Positions 26,884 through 35,184 of a stretch of DNA of 64,000 bases are shown here, piece by piece; position 1 is the first letter of the stretch, and the number at the start of each line of letters is the position of its first letter. The notes under the pieces are model-generated. The model did no database searches. It saw nothing but the letters and a program-made list of their open reading frames with translations, and was not told the DNA's origin. The position numbers and the translations under genes were made by a program. Origin of the DNA: CAYREX01 sp964423505 (GTDB lineage: Bacteria; Fermentibacterota; Fermentibacteria; Fermentibacterales; JCC-6); NCBI GenBank assembly GCA_964423505.1, contig CAYREX010000006.1:81290-145289 (forward strand), in the 5' to 3' direction.

Positions 26884-26960
26884 GCGCCCGTAGCTCAGCC
26901 GGATAGAGCAGCGGACTTCTAATCCGCAGGCCACAGGTTCGAATCCTGTCGGGCGCGCCA
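26884..26960 (+). tRNA. tRNA-Arg (anticodon TCT)
   Basis: Cloverleaf of 77 nt with encoded CCA: acceptor GCGCCCG/CGGGCGC, D stem GCTC/GAGC, anticodon stem GCGGA/TCCGC with loop CTTCTAA, T stem ACAGG/CCTGT. It ends 40 nt before the esterase start with no terminator in between, so the two may be co-transcribed. Confidence 0.97.
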
Positions 26961-27000
26961 CCGCTGCGACTCCCCCGGCTCCGATGGACTGGAGGCTTCG

Positions 27001-28266
27001 ATGAAGCGCACGGCACTCATCCCGCTCCTGCTGTCCCTCGCCGTCGCGGCAGCCCAGTCTCCGGAGGGCGGGACCCCGGCCACCATCGACCCGATGGACC
27101 CCTCGGCCGGGGACTTTTTGGACCTGGACCTCGAGCGCTACCTGCAGGACGGCATGGAGGCCTACTCAAGGGGGGACTACGAGACCGCCGCGAGGTACTA
27201 CCTGGCCTACCTCGCCAGGAACATGGACGACGCCACCGCCATCTACAACCTGGCCTGCTGCTACGGACTGATGAGCGAGGGGGAGCTGGCCGGCGTATAC
27301 CTCATGAGGGCGGTCGCCGCCGGCTTCGACGACCTGGAGCACATCCTGGCCGACCGGGACTTCGGGCCGGTGAAGGACGATGCCGGCTTCCTGCAGTACC
27401 TGACCGCGGTGCAGTCGGGACTGACCTCCCTCTCCGGCAGGGTGGACGAGACCGTCGTCTTCGAGGCGGGGGTGGTCTCAGAGTGCCTGGTGCGCCTGCC
27501 GGAGGGCTACGACCCGGAGGGGAAGTACCCGCTGGTGGTCTTCCTGCACGGGTACGGCGACTCTCCGGAGTCCTTCTGCCGGGTATGGGGGCTCTTCGAG
27601 ACCCCGGGCTTCATCATGTCGGTGCCACGGGCGCCCTACACGGCGCCGGGCGACGGCTGGTCGTGGTTCGCCATGGGCGGCGTGGACGCCGAGGAGCGGG
27701 CGGACAGCCTCTCCGTGCAGCACGTCTTCAGGGCGGTGAACGCCCTGCGCGAGCGCTACAACGTCAGCAGGACATACCTGATGGGCTTCTCGCAGGGCGC
27801 ATCGATGGCGCTCCTGGCCGGGCTCTCCCGCCCGGAGGAGCTGGCCGCCCTGGTGGCCATCTCCGGCCGTATGCGGGAGGACTGGCTGACCGGCGAGCAG
27901 CTGGAGGGGGCAGCCGGCCTCCCGGTGCTCATCGTCCACGGCGAGCGGGACCGGGTGGTGGACGTCTCCGAGGGGAGGACGGCGGCGGAGCTGCTGGAGG
28001 AGTCAGGTGTTGACGTCACCCTGTACGAGTGGGGCGGCGGCCACACCATCGACGCACAGCGCATCGAGGTGGTCCAGGACTGGCTTGCCGACCTGCAGGG
28101 CGGCCGGTCTCAGGTGCGCGGCACCACGCAGATGAACTCCAGGTCCTCGCCGCCGGTGTTGACGAAGTTGTGCCGCTCGCCCGGCTCGACGAAGACGGTG
28201 GTACCCGGCCCCAGTGGCGCGGGGCCGTCTGCGCTCATGGCCTCGCCCCTGCCGGACAGCACGTAG
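27001..28266 (+). CDS. Secreted TPR-containing alpha/beta-hydrolase (phospholipase/carboxylesterase family)
   Basis: Signal peptide (about residues 1-19), a TPR-like stretch (about 45-110: YSRGDYETAARYYLAYLARN), then an esterase domain with the oxyanion stretch FLHGYGDSPESF, nucleophile elbow GFSQGAS near residue 263, the acid in HGERDRVVDVS and the histidine in GGGHTID. Likely a periplasmic esterase; substrate unknown. A GGAGG lies 5 nt before the ATG. The domain ends near residue 365 (about 28100), but the frame continues for more than 50 residues antisense to the cupin gene, so the natural end is doubtful. Confidence 0.82.
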   Translation: MKRTALIPLLLSLAVAAAQSPEGGTPATIDPMDPSAGDFLDLDLERYLQDGMEAYSRGDYETAARYYLAYLARNMDDATAIYNLACCYGLMSEGELAGVYLMRAVAAGFDDLEHILADRDFGPVKDDAGFLQYLTAVQSGLTSLSGRVDETVVFEAGVVSECLVRLPEGYDPEGKYPLVVFLHGYGDSPESFCRVWGLFETPGFIMSVPRAPYTAPGDGWSWFAMGGVDAEERADSLSVQHVFRAVNALRERYNVSRTYLMGFSQGASMALLAGLSRPEELAALVAISGRMREDWLTGEQLEGAAGLPVLIVHGERDRVVDVSEGRTAAELLEESGVDVTLYEWGGGHTIDAQRIEVVQDWLADLQGGRSQVRGTTQMNSRSSPPVLTKLCRSPGSTKTVVPGPSGAGPSALMASPLPDST

Positions 28267-28448
28267 ACCTCGTGCTCCCACTCGTGGGAATGGAAGGGCG
28301 TGTGCCCTCCCGGGACCACGCTGAATCGCCTCATCACGAAGCCGGGGGCTCCCTCCTCCGGACCTACGAGCACCCGGATGGAGACCCCCTCCGCCCCCTC
28401 AGCCTCCACGCGTCTCTCTTCCACTTCGGTGTATTCCCTGACAAGCAT
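28110..28448 (-). CDS. Cupin-domain protein
   Basis: Single small beta-barrel of 112 residues. The two cupin motifs are clear: GGHTPFHSHEWEHEVYVLSG (first motif, three His and a Glu as metal ligands) and PGERHNFVNTG (second motif). Such proteins bind metal and act as dioxygenases, isomerases or sensors; the role here is not evident. It is last in a unit with a glycosyltransferase and an aminotransferase, 49 bp after the former. Confidence 0.88.
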   Translation of the reverse strand: MLVREYTEVEERRVEAEGAEGVSIRVLVGPEEGAPGFVMRRFSVVPGGHTPFHSHEWEHEVYVLSGRGEAMSADGPAPLGPGTTVFVEPGERHNFVNTGGEDLEFICVVPRT

Positions 28449-28497
28449 CTCCGCTCTCCCTTCGGATGATCAGCGCCCGTCCGGGGGCATGCGCCCC

Positions 28498-29631
28498 TCA
28501 TCTGACCCTGGTCCGGCGCCCCCTCCACTCCACCTCTCCCCTGCCGTAGTAGAGCAGGAGCGCCCTCGCTATACACCAGGAAGATACAACGGAGGCGAGT
28601 GGGAACGCCGCCGCCCGGAGAGGCCGGAAGTCGAAGCACCTCCCGGTGGAGAGGACCATGGCGTACTGGGCCAGGTAGGCGAGGCCGCCTGCCGCGGCCA
28701 GCGCCGTCTCCCCGGCGATGAGCCCGGCCAGGGCACAGGCCGGTGCGGAGAGGGTGACGACAAGGCCCGGGAGGAGCGCCGGCAGGGCCACCCACGGGCG
28801 GTCCCTCCCGACCTTCAGGACGTTCTTGACCGTCCCCTCGAAGGCGTGGCGCTCGGTCTTGAAGAGCCGCACCCTCAGCCTCCGTCCAGCCCTGTAGAGA
28901 GCGGTGCGGAGCCCGGCCCGGCTCATCTGCTCCGCCATCGCGACGTCGTCGTACATCTCCCCCCTGACCGCTCCCACACCTCCCGCGGCCTCCAGTGCCG
29001 CCCTCCTCGTCAGCATGAAGGCGCCGGAGGCGGCCGCCGCCCGCGACTCCGGGTCGGAGAGGCCGGGTGCAAGGTAGAGGGCCAGGCCGGTCATGTACAT
29101 CGGCAGCATGGCGTGCTCCCAGAAGGGCCCCACCTGGAACCGGGGCAGGACGCTGAGCAGGTCCAGCCGCCTCCGTCGCATCTCCGCCGCCGCAGCGGCC
29201 AGCAGCCCCGGGGAGTGCAGCACGTCGGCGTCGGTCAGCAGCAGGAGGTCGGCCGATGTCACGGCGATGCCGGCCTCCTGGGCGTTGCACTTCCCAAGCC
29301 ACCCCTCCCTGGCGGGAGGGTCGTGGACGACGGTCACCCTGGGGTCCTCCGCGGCCAGCCGGTCGGCGATGTCTCCGGTCCGGTCGGTGGAGTGGTCGTC
29401 CACCAGCACCACCCGTAGATCAACCCCCTCCTGGGAGAGGAGCGAGTGGAGCCCCTCCTCCAGGTCCGCCTCCTCGTCCCTGGCCGGGAGGACGGCATCC
29501 ACCCGGGGCGGCGGCCCTCCGGCCTGGCTGCCGGCGGGGAGCTCCCGCAATCGCCGGTAGCCGGCCAGGCAGCCGACCGTCAGGGAGAGCGTTCCGAGGA
29601 GGGCGAGGCCGAGGAGCGCCCAGGGGAGCAA
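28498..29631 (-). CDS. Membrane glycosyltransferase family 2 (HpnB/ceramide-glucosyltransferase-like)
   Basis: N-terminal membrane helix (about residues 3-24), GT-A domain with VDAVLPARDEE, VLVDDHSTDRTG, LLLTDADVLHSPG (DxD-like) and the acceptor-side acidic motif GEMYDDVAMAEQM, then three or four C-terminal helices. This layout fits the group of HpnB and ceramide or carotenoid glucosyltransferases that glycosylate membrane lipids. The start is TTG at 29631, directly after the aminotransferase stop (TGA-TTG). Substrate is unknown. Confidence 0.82.
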   Translation of the reverse strand: MLPWALLGLALLGTLSLTVGCLAGYRRLRELPAGSQAGGPPPRVDAVLPARDEEADLEEGLHSLLSQEGVDLRVVLVDDHSTDRTGDIADRLAAEDPRVTVVHDPPAREGWLGKCNAQEAGIAVTSADLLLLTDADVLHSPGLLAAAAAEMRRRRLDLLSVLPRFQVGPFWEHAMLPMYMTGLALYLAPGLSDPESRAAAASGAFMLTRRAALEAAGGVGAVRGEMYDDVAMAEQMSRAGLRTALYRAGRRLRVRLFKTERHAFEGTVKNVLKVGRDRPWVALPALLPGLVVTLSAPACALAGLIAGETALAAAGGLAYLAQYAMVLSTGRCFDFRPLRAAAFPLASVVSSWCIARALLLYYGRGEVEWRGRRTRVR

Positions 29632-30849
29632 TCAGCCCTCCAGGAGCCCGCGCGGAGCCTCGCGAAGACACTCCGCGAGGTAGGCGTACTGATCCATGCA
29701 GTTGTAGGGCATGGCGGAGATCCGGAGGAAGCGGCCGGGCGGCCTCGAGGTGTAGATGACGGGGACCTGGACGTACCGCTCCTCGAGCAGCCATCGCTGC
29801 AGAGGGTCCGCCCACTCTATCCTGTCCGGGAGCGGCACCCGGCCCCGGAGGGGGAGCCGCAGCGCGTACATGGAGCCTGTCATGCCGTCCGGGGCAGCCG
29901 GAGGGAGGCCGGTCTCCCGGGTGAGCATCCTGCCCGCCTCCAGCGCCAGGGCGCGGTTCCGTCCCATGAACCCGGGGAGCCCGTCCCGGTGGGCGGCCTC
30001 CAGGAAGTCCAGGGTCTCCGGGAGGACCATTCTGGGCGTCGGGTCGAGGGTACCGTTCCAGGCGAACTCCACCTGGAAGGGCGAGAGCCTCGTGGCCAGG
30101 TCGCCGTGGAGGTGGCTGACCACCGCCGGCCTGAACCCCTCCATCCTGTCCTCCCGCACGTGGAGGATGGCGGAGGTCTTCGGGGCGCAGAGCCACTTGT
30201 GGCAGTTACCGGTGTAGTAGTCGGCGCCCAGGGCCTCCAGGTCCAGCTCCAGCATGCCCGGCCCGTGGGCCCCGTCCACCAGCACCCGTACGCCCAGCGG
30301 CGAGAGCTCCTCGACGAGGCGCCCGACCGGCATGACCATCCCGGTGGGGCTGGAGACGTGGTCCACGAGCAGCAGCCTTGTACGGGGCGTCACCCTCCCC
30401 ATGACCGCGTCCACCACCTGCTCGGGTCCCGTCAGGGGGAGGTCGAGCGGCACCACGTCGACCCTGGCGCCGGCCCTGGCGGCGGAGACCCGGAGGGCGT
30501 TGCGGGAGGCGAAATACTCCTGGCCCGTGTGGAGGACATCGTCGCCCGGCGATAGCGGGACGTTGGCCAGCACCGTGCTCACGCCGGTGGTGGCGTTGGG
30601 CACCAGGGCGACCGAGCCGGGCCGGGCGCCTGCGAGCCTCTCCATCCGGGCGAGCGTCTCGGGGAGGGAGGGGAGGTAGTCGCGGAGCAGGAAGGAGACC
30701 GGGTCCGCCTCCATTCTCTCCAGGAGGCTTCTCCTGGCCTCCCTGACCGGGATGGGGGTTGCGCCGAAGGAGCCGTGGTTGAGGAAGACCCTCCCCCGGT
30801 CCAGACCCCAGCTGTCCGCCATCGGCCCCCGGTCCGGCAGCCGTCTCAT
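29632..30849 (-). CDS. Class V aminotransferase (isopenicillin-N-epimerase-like)
   Basis: Fold-type I PLP enzyme. Motifs are LNHGSFGATPIPV at the N-terminus, NATTGVSTVL (cofactor phosphate), VDHVSSPTG, VDGAHGPGM (aspartate to pyridine N) and the Schiff-base lysine in GNCHKWLCAPK near residue 213. The best-known relatives are isopenicillin-N epimerases and cysteine desulfurase-like proteins; the reaction here is not known. The ATG at 30849 overlaps the upstream stop (ATGA), giving 405 residues; another ATG is at 30822. Confidence 0.88.
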   Translation of the reverse strand: MRRLPDRGPMADSWGLDRGRVFLNHGSFGATPIPVREARRSLLERMEADPVSFLLRDYLPSLPETLARMERLAGARPGSVALVPNATTGVSTVLANVPLSPGDDVLHTGQEYFASRNALRVSAARAGARVDVVPLDLPLTGPEQVVDAVMGRVTPRTRLLLVDHVSSPTGMVMPVGRLVEELSPLGVRVLVDGAHGPGMLELDLEALGADYYTGNCHKWLCAPKTSAILHVREDRMEGFRPAVVSHLHGDLATRLSPFQVEFAWNGTLDPTPRMVLPETLDFLEAAHRDGLPGFMGRNRALALEAGRMLTRETGLPPAAPDGMTGSMYALRLPLRGRVPLPDRIEWADPLQRWLLEERYVQVPVIYTSRPPGRFLRISAMPYNCMDQYAYLAECLREAPRGLLEG

Positions 30850-31901
30850 ACCGGCTTCCTGCCCGGCCTGGGCGGCGGACCCCCGTGCCATACGGCCATG
30901 GCCAGCGGACACCGCCTGCCGCACCTCCTGGAGGGCCTGCCCCTCCCGGTGAGGAAGTCCGGGTCTCCCCCCTCACCTGCCCAGCCGTCCGGCTCCAGCC
31001 TGACCATCACGTCCACGACGCCGGGCCCCATCTGCCTGACCCGCTCCTCCACCTCCCTGATGAGGCCGAAAGCCTGGCCCACGGTCAGGTCACGGTCTAC
31101 GACGACGTGCATGTCCGTCTGGACCCCCTCCCCCTGGAGCCTGGTCCTGAGGTCGTGGACCTCCTGCACGCCCTCCACCGACATCGCGAGAGCCCGTATC
31201 TCCTCCCTTATCTCCTCCGGCGCCGAGGAGTCGGCCAGCTCCCAGAGCGCCGGGCTCAGTACGGAGAGGCCGCTCCGCATTATGAACACGCTGACCACCG
31301 CCCCCCCCAGCCCGTCGAGGAACGAGAGCGAGGGGGAGAGCTTCGCCCCCAGCAGAGCGACAGCCACCGGGATCGAGCTGAGGGCGTCCGACCTGTGGTG
31401 CAGGGCGTTCGCCACGAGCGCCGGGGAGCGGAGCTCCGCGCCCCTCGAGAGGGTCCAGCGGCAGAGCGCCTCCTTGGAGAACACCGCGGCGAGCGCGATG
31501 ACGAAGGCGGCCCAGCCTATCCCGCGCGGCGCCGGGTCAAGCACCGCTGCGATCGACCGCCAGGCCACCACCGCGCCGGTGGCGAGGAGAAGGAGGCCCA
31601 GGAAGCCGGTGACCATGGTCTCTATGCGGGCGTGGCCGTGCGGGTGCGTCTCGTCGGAGGGGCGGCTCCAGAAGCGGACCCCGACGATGATGGTGATGTC
31701 GGAGATGCAGTCGGTGAGGCTGTGGACGCCGTCGGCCAGCAGCGCCCTGCTCCGGGCCAGCAGGCCTCCGGCCAGCTTGAGCGCGGTGAGGAGGAGGTTC
31801 AGGAGCAGGCCGAGCAGGGCCGTCCTGCGGGTGCCGGAAGCCCTCCTGGCGGCCTCCGACTCCGGGGCGTCCGGCGAGCCGAGGCGGGCGCCGCCGGCCA
31901 G
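30846..31901 (-). CDS. Cation diffusion facilitator (CDF) transporter, CTG start inferred
   Basis: Divalent metal/proton antiporter. Two metal-site motifs are present, DGVHSLTDCISD in helix 2 and ALHHRSDALSS in helix 5, with the CDF linker THPHGHARIETMVTG between, and a C-terminal cytoplasmic domain with VEGVQEVHDLRTR. The first ATG in frame (31616) would remove the first two helices and the HSLTD site, and no ATG, GTG or TTG lies between the upstream in-frame stop and that point. CTG at 31901, 1 nt after the peptidase stop and 5 nt after GGAGGG, is the likely start (351 residues). The last ~35 residues are basic and low in complexity. Confidence 0.85.
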   Translation of the reverse strand: MAGGARLGSPDAPESEAARRASGTRRTALLGLLLNLLLTALKLAGGLLARSRALLADGVHSLTDCISDITIIVGVRFWSRPSDETHPHGHARIETMVTGFLGLLLLATGAVVAWRSIAAVLDPAPRGIGWAAFVIALAAVFSKEALCRWTLSRGAELRSPALVANALHHRSDALSSIPVAVALLGAKLSPSLSFLDGLGGAVVSVFIMRSGLSVLSPALWELADSSAPEEIREEIRALAMSVEGVQEVHDLRTRLQGEGVQTDMHVVVDRDLTVGQAFGLIREVEERVRQMGPGVVDVMVRLEPDGWAGEGGDPDFLTGRGRPSRRCGRRCPLAMAVWHGGPPPRPGRKPV

Positions 31902-31902
31902 C

Positions 31903-33306
31903 TCAGCCCTCCCCTCCCCCGGCCACCCTCCGCAGGTAGCCGGCGTAGAAGCCCACCGCCCTCAGGTAGTCCTCGGCGCCGAGCGACTCCCCCTCCGAGT
32001 GGAGGACGCCCATACCCTCTCCGCCCAGCGGGACCGGGACGAACCTGTATACCCTCTCGGCCGCCCGGCGGTAGTGGCTGGAGTCGGTGGCCGCGGGGAA
32101 GATGCCGGGCGCCACCGGCAGGCCGGGCCAGACGGTCCGGGCGGTCTCCACAATGGCCCTGTACTCCTCGGCCTCCTCCGGCGAGACGCCGGATGCCTCG
32201 CGGACCTTCCGGGGGTCCTCCAGGGAGGCGGTGACGCCGAGCGGCTCAGTTACTCCCCGGATGTGCTCCATGACGTCGTGGACCGTGCAGCCGGGGGTCG
32301 GCCTGACGTTCACCAGGGCGTGCGCCTCGGATGGGAGCACGTTCTCCCTGTCGGCCCCGGCGAGGACGGTGGGAGCCATGGTGGTCCTCACCAGGGCGTT
32401 GCCCTCGGGCCACCGGGCTACGGCCTCGGCCAGCGCCTCGCCGTCGCCGCTCGCTCCGCCCAGCTCCGGGGCCAGCATGTCCGAGGTGGCCTCCAGCATC
32501 CGCAGGACCGGTTCGGGGGGAGAGACCGGCATCGGGGTCTGCTCCAGGTCCGCCACCGCGCGGCAGAGGATGCCGGCCACGGTCCTCGAAGGCGGCCTGG
32601 AGGCATGGGCCCTGCTTCCCCTGCATGTCAGCCGGACCGTCATGTAGCCCTTCTCGGCGAGGCCTACGACCGCCACATCGCCGTCGAGCCAGGGGTAGGT
32701 CATAAGGTAGCCGCCCTCGTCGAGGAGAGACCTGCAGGAGACCCGCCTGGAGAGGAGCAGGCGGGTCACCGCCCCGGCCCCGAGGAGCCCCCCCACCTCC
32801 TCGTCGTGACCCATCGCCAGCAGGATGGTCCTCCGGGGGGCGAAGCCCTCGGAGAGGAGGTTCTCGCAGGCCTGGAGCATGCCGGCGACGCCCACCTTGT
32901 AGTCGACGGCGCCCCTGCCCCAGACCCTCCCCTCCCGGAGCGCCCCGGAGAAGGGGGGGTGGGGCCAGGCGTAGAGGTCGCCCGGGGGCACCACGTCCAG
33001 GTGGGCGGTCAGCATCACCGGCAGGAGCCGGTCGTCGGCCCCCGGCCAGGTGTAGAGCAGGCTGCAGCCGGCGACAGTCTCCCGGCTCATGACCCCGTGT
33101 ACCCGGGGGTAGCGCTCCTCCAGGACATCATGCAGCCGCAGGAATGGTGCCGGGTCGATGTCCTCCGCCGGGAGCGATGAGACGGTCGGCACGGCGAGGG
33201 TCGCGCCGAACGCCTCGAGCTCCCCCCCGGTGTCCCTGGTCAGGTGGTCCTCCTTCCGGCCGGTGGCGCACAGCTCGACCATAATCCCGGGAGGTGCCTT
33301 GTCCAT
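31903..33306 (-). CDS. M20-family metallopeptidase
   Basis: Zinc-dependent amidohydrolase related to carboxypeptidase S and PM20D1. Metal and catalytic motifs are TAHLDVV near residue 95, GRGAVDYKVG (bridging Asp), MGHDEEVGG (Glu pair) and the late histidine in AATDSSHYRR; a lid/dimerisation domain lies between. From the ATG at 33306 the product has 467 residues; ATG 33282 is another choice. No signal peptide, so it is cytoplasmic. It starts a five-gene unit with the CDF, aminotransferase, glycosyltransferase and cupin genes. Confidence 0.88.
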   Translation of the reverse strand: MDKAPPGIMVELCATGRKEDHLTRDTGGELEAFGATLAVPTVSSLPAEDIDPAPFLRLHDVLEERYPRVHGVMSRETVAGCSLLYTWPGADDRLLPVMLTAHLDVVPPGDLYAWPHPPFSGALREGRVWGRGAVDYKVGVAGMLQACENLLSEGFAPRRTILLAMGHDEEVGGLLGAGAVTRLLLSRRVSCRSLLDEGGYLMTYPWLDGDVAVVGLAEKGYMTVRLTCRGSRAHASRPPSRTVAGILCRAVADLEQTPMPVSPPEPVLRMLEATSDMLAPELGGASGDGEALAEAVARWPEGNALVRTTMAPTVLAGADRENVLPSEAHALVNVRPTPGCTVHDVMEHIRGVTEPLGVTASLEDPRKVREASGVSPEEAEEYRAIVETARTVWPGLPVAPGIFPAATDSSHYRRAAERVYRFVPVPLGGEGMGVLHSEGESLGAEDYLRAVGFYAGYLRRVAGGGEG

Positions 33307-33327
33307 AGTCCCCGCCGTCCAGATAGT
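33299..33327 (+). promoter_or_regulatory. Possible promoter of the GH18 gene (leaderless)
   Basis: TTGTCC (33299-33304), 17-bp spacer and GATAGT (33322-33327); both hexamers match at four of six positions. Transcription would begin close to the ATG at 33334, which has no Shine-Dalgarno, so a leaderless mRNA is plausible. The -35 overlaps the start codon region of the divergent peptidase. Confidence 0.4.
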
Positions 33328-33333
33328 AAGTTC

Positions 33334-35172
33334 ATGCTGACCGCTGCCCTGCTCCTTCTGGCCGCCGCCCCGCCGGGACCCGCTCCCGAGCCGGAGGTGC
33401 CGCCCCTGCATCTGCCGGCGCCCTCGCCGCACGCCCTGGCCCACGCGGAGCACCGGGGCAGCGTCTGCCTCTCCGTTTCCGGGGAGGACCTGGGTGCCGA
33501 GCTGACCGCCACGGTCTTCGGGTTCCTTCCCTACTGGGTGGGGGACGTCCGGCTGAGGTACGACCTGCTCAGCGTGCTCGCCTGCTTCTGCGTGGACATG
33601 GGCGCCTCGGGGGAGATCACCGGCTGGAACGGCTATCCGGGCAGCTTCCAGGCGGCGATGGACTCGGTCTCGGCCGCCGGGGGGACGCCGGTGGTGACGG
33701 TGGTGAGCTTCTCCGGCACGGCCATACACTCCATACTGACGACGAACAGGGAGACCGCCATCTCGACCATGGTGGGGCTGGTGGTCGGTACCCCCGCCGA
33801 AGGGGTCTGCATCGACTTCGAGAACGTGGATCCCGCTGACAGGGAGGCGCTGGTCTCCTTCACCTGCGACCTCCGGGATGAACTGGACGCCGTCGCTCCC
33901 GGGAGCCACCTCTCCGTCTGCACACCGGCGGTGGACTGGGGAGACGCGTTCGACTACGCCGCTCTCGCCGGGCCGTGCGACGCGCTCTTCATCATGTGCT
34001 ACGCCTTCTCCGGCTCGTGGTCCGGGGTGGCCGGGCCCAACTGTCCCCTGGTGGGCTGGGGCTACTCTCAGGAGAGTCCCTCGAACATGAGCTGGACAAT
34101 GGGGGACTACGCCAGGAACGCCCCGGAGGCCCACGGGCGGCTGGTGCTGGGCGTCCCCTACTACGGCCACGAGTGGGAGACCGAGGGGAGCGGCACCCAT
34201 TCCCCGGTCAGCGGCTCCTGCGCAACGCTCACCTACGAGGCTCTGGCCGGCAGGGCGGAGACCCACGGACGGCTCTGGGACGCCGAGTCGCTCACCCCGT
34301 GGTACAGGTACTACTCGGGCGGCTGGCACCAGGGCTGGTACGACGACGTGGAGTCCCTCGGGCTCAAGTACGACATGGTCAGGCAGGCGGGACTCCAGGG
34401 CATGGGGATATGGGCCCTGGGCTACGACGGCGGGCGGCCGGAGCTGTGGGAGCTCATAGAGGAGGACTTCGCCGGTGAGGTCTGGGAGGACGACACGCTG
34501 GACAACCTCGAGAGCGGCTGCGTCGTCGGCGGGCCCGCCCGGTACTGGCGGGTGGTTGCGGGCAGCGGCGTCCGGCGCGGGCACTTCTATACCTACTCCA
34601 TATCCTCCCCGCCGGACGTGAGCTGGATCGAGTGGCGGCTCCCCGGCCCGGACCACGGGCAGGTGGAGCTGGAGGCGTACCTGCCGGAGGGCGGCGAGGC
34701 CACCGTCACCTACGTGGTATCAACGGCCGGCGGCGCGCTGGACTCGGTCGAGGTGGACCAGTCGCGGCACCAGGGCGAGTGGGTCCCGCTGGGAGGGCCG
34801 TACGGAGCCTCCGGGCGTATCGTCGTCAGGGCCGGCGACTGCACCGGGAGCACCGGCGAGAGGATAGTGGCGGACGCAGTGCGGTGGTCGGGGACGACCG
34901 GATGCGGGGAGAGGGGTGTACAGGCGGAGGCCCCGGCTCCGGAGGTCCTCGGCAGCCCGGGGCCGAGCCCGGCCCTCCTGGTTCCGGCATCTTCGCTTCG
35001 GAGGAGCGTCGGTCTATACGACGCCTCGGGCAGGAGAGTCGGTGAGTGGGAGCTGCCGGCGGGAGGAGACCTCCTGCTGCTCCCCTGCGAGGGGCTGCCC
35101 GCCGGGGTCTACGTGGCGGCGGTCCGCTCCGACGGGGCCGCACGCGGTGCGATGATGGTCCTGCTCAGGTGA
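33334..35172 (+). CDS. Secreted GH18-like glycoside hydrolase with golvesin-type and sorting-tail domains
   Basis: Short signal-like N-terminus (residues 1-18), GH18 TIM barrel at about 50-390, golvesin C-terminal-like domain at about 395-520, and a C-terminal module that resembles type A Por/T9SS sorting tails (VGLYDASGRRVGEW ... LPAGVYVAAV). The catalytic motif is GVCIDFENVD near residue 152; the terminal Glu of DxxDxDxE is present, but the first aspartates are not in the standard spacing, as in spore-cortex YaaH-type members. Also visible are FGFLPYW and YGHEWETEG. Likely cleaves a cell-wall or chitin-like polymer outside the cell. Confidence 0.82.
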   Translation: MLTAALLLLAAAPPGPAPEPEVPPLHLPAPSPHALAHAEHRGSVCLSVSGEDLGAELTATVFGFLPYWVGDVRLRYDLLSVLACFCVDMGASGEITGWNGYPGSFQAAMDSVSAAGGTPVVTVVSFSGTAIHSILTTNRETAISTMVGLVVGTPAEGVCIDFENVDPADREALVSFTCDLRDELDAVAPGSHLSVCTPAVDWGDAFDYAALAGPCDALFIMCYAFSGSWSGVAGPNCPLVGWGYSQESPSNMSWTMGDYARNAPEAHGRLVLGVPYYGHEWETEGSGTHSPVSGSCATLTYEALAGRAETHGRLWDAESLTPWYRYYSGGWHQGWYDDVESLGLKYDMVRQAGLQGMGIWALGYDGGRPELWELIEEDFAGEVWEDDTLDNLESGCVVGGPARYWRVVAGSGVRRGHFYTYSISSPPDVSWIEWRLPGPDHGQVELEAYLPEGGEATVTYVVSTAGGALDSVEVDQSRHQGEWVPLGGPYGASGRIVVRAGDCTGSTGERIVADAVRWSGTTGCGERGVQAEAPAPEVLGSPGPSPALLVPASSLRRSVGLYDASGRRVGEWELPAGGDLLLLPCEGLPAGVYVAAVRSDGAARGAMMVLLR

Positions 35173-35184
35173 GAGCCGGGCGGT

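Noticed and set aside
26884..27016. Minus-strand coding extension of the methyltransferase through tRNA-Arg
   Set aside because: The translated stretch (LRIRSPLLYPAELRAH) is the well-known artefact of reading a tRNA backwards; the ATG at 26737 has its own Shine-Dalgarno.
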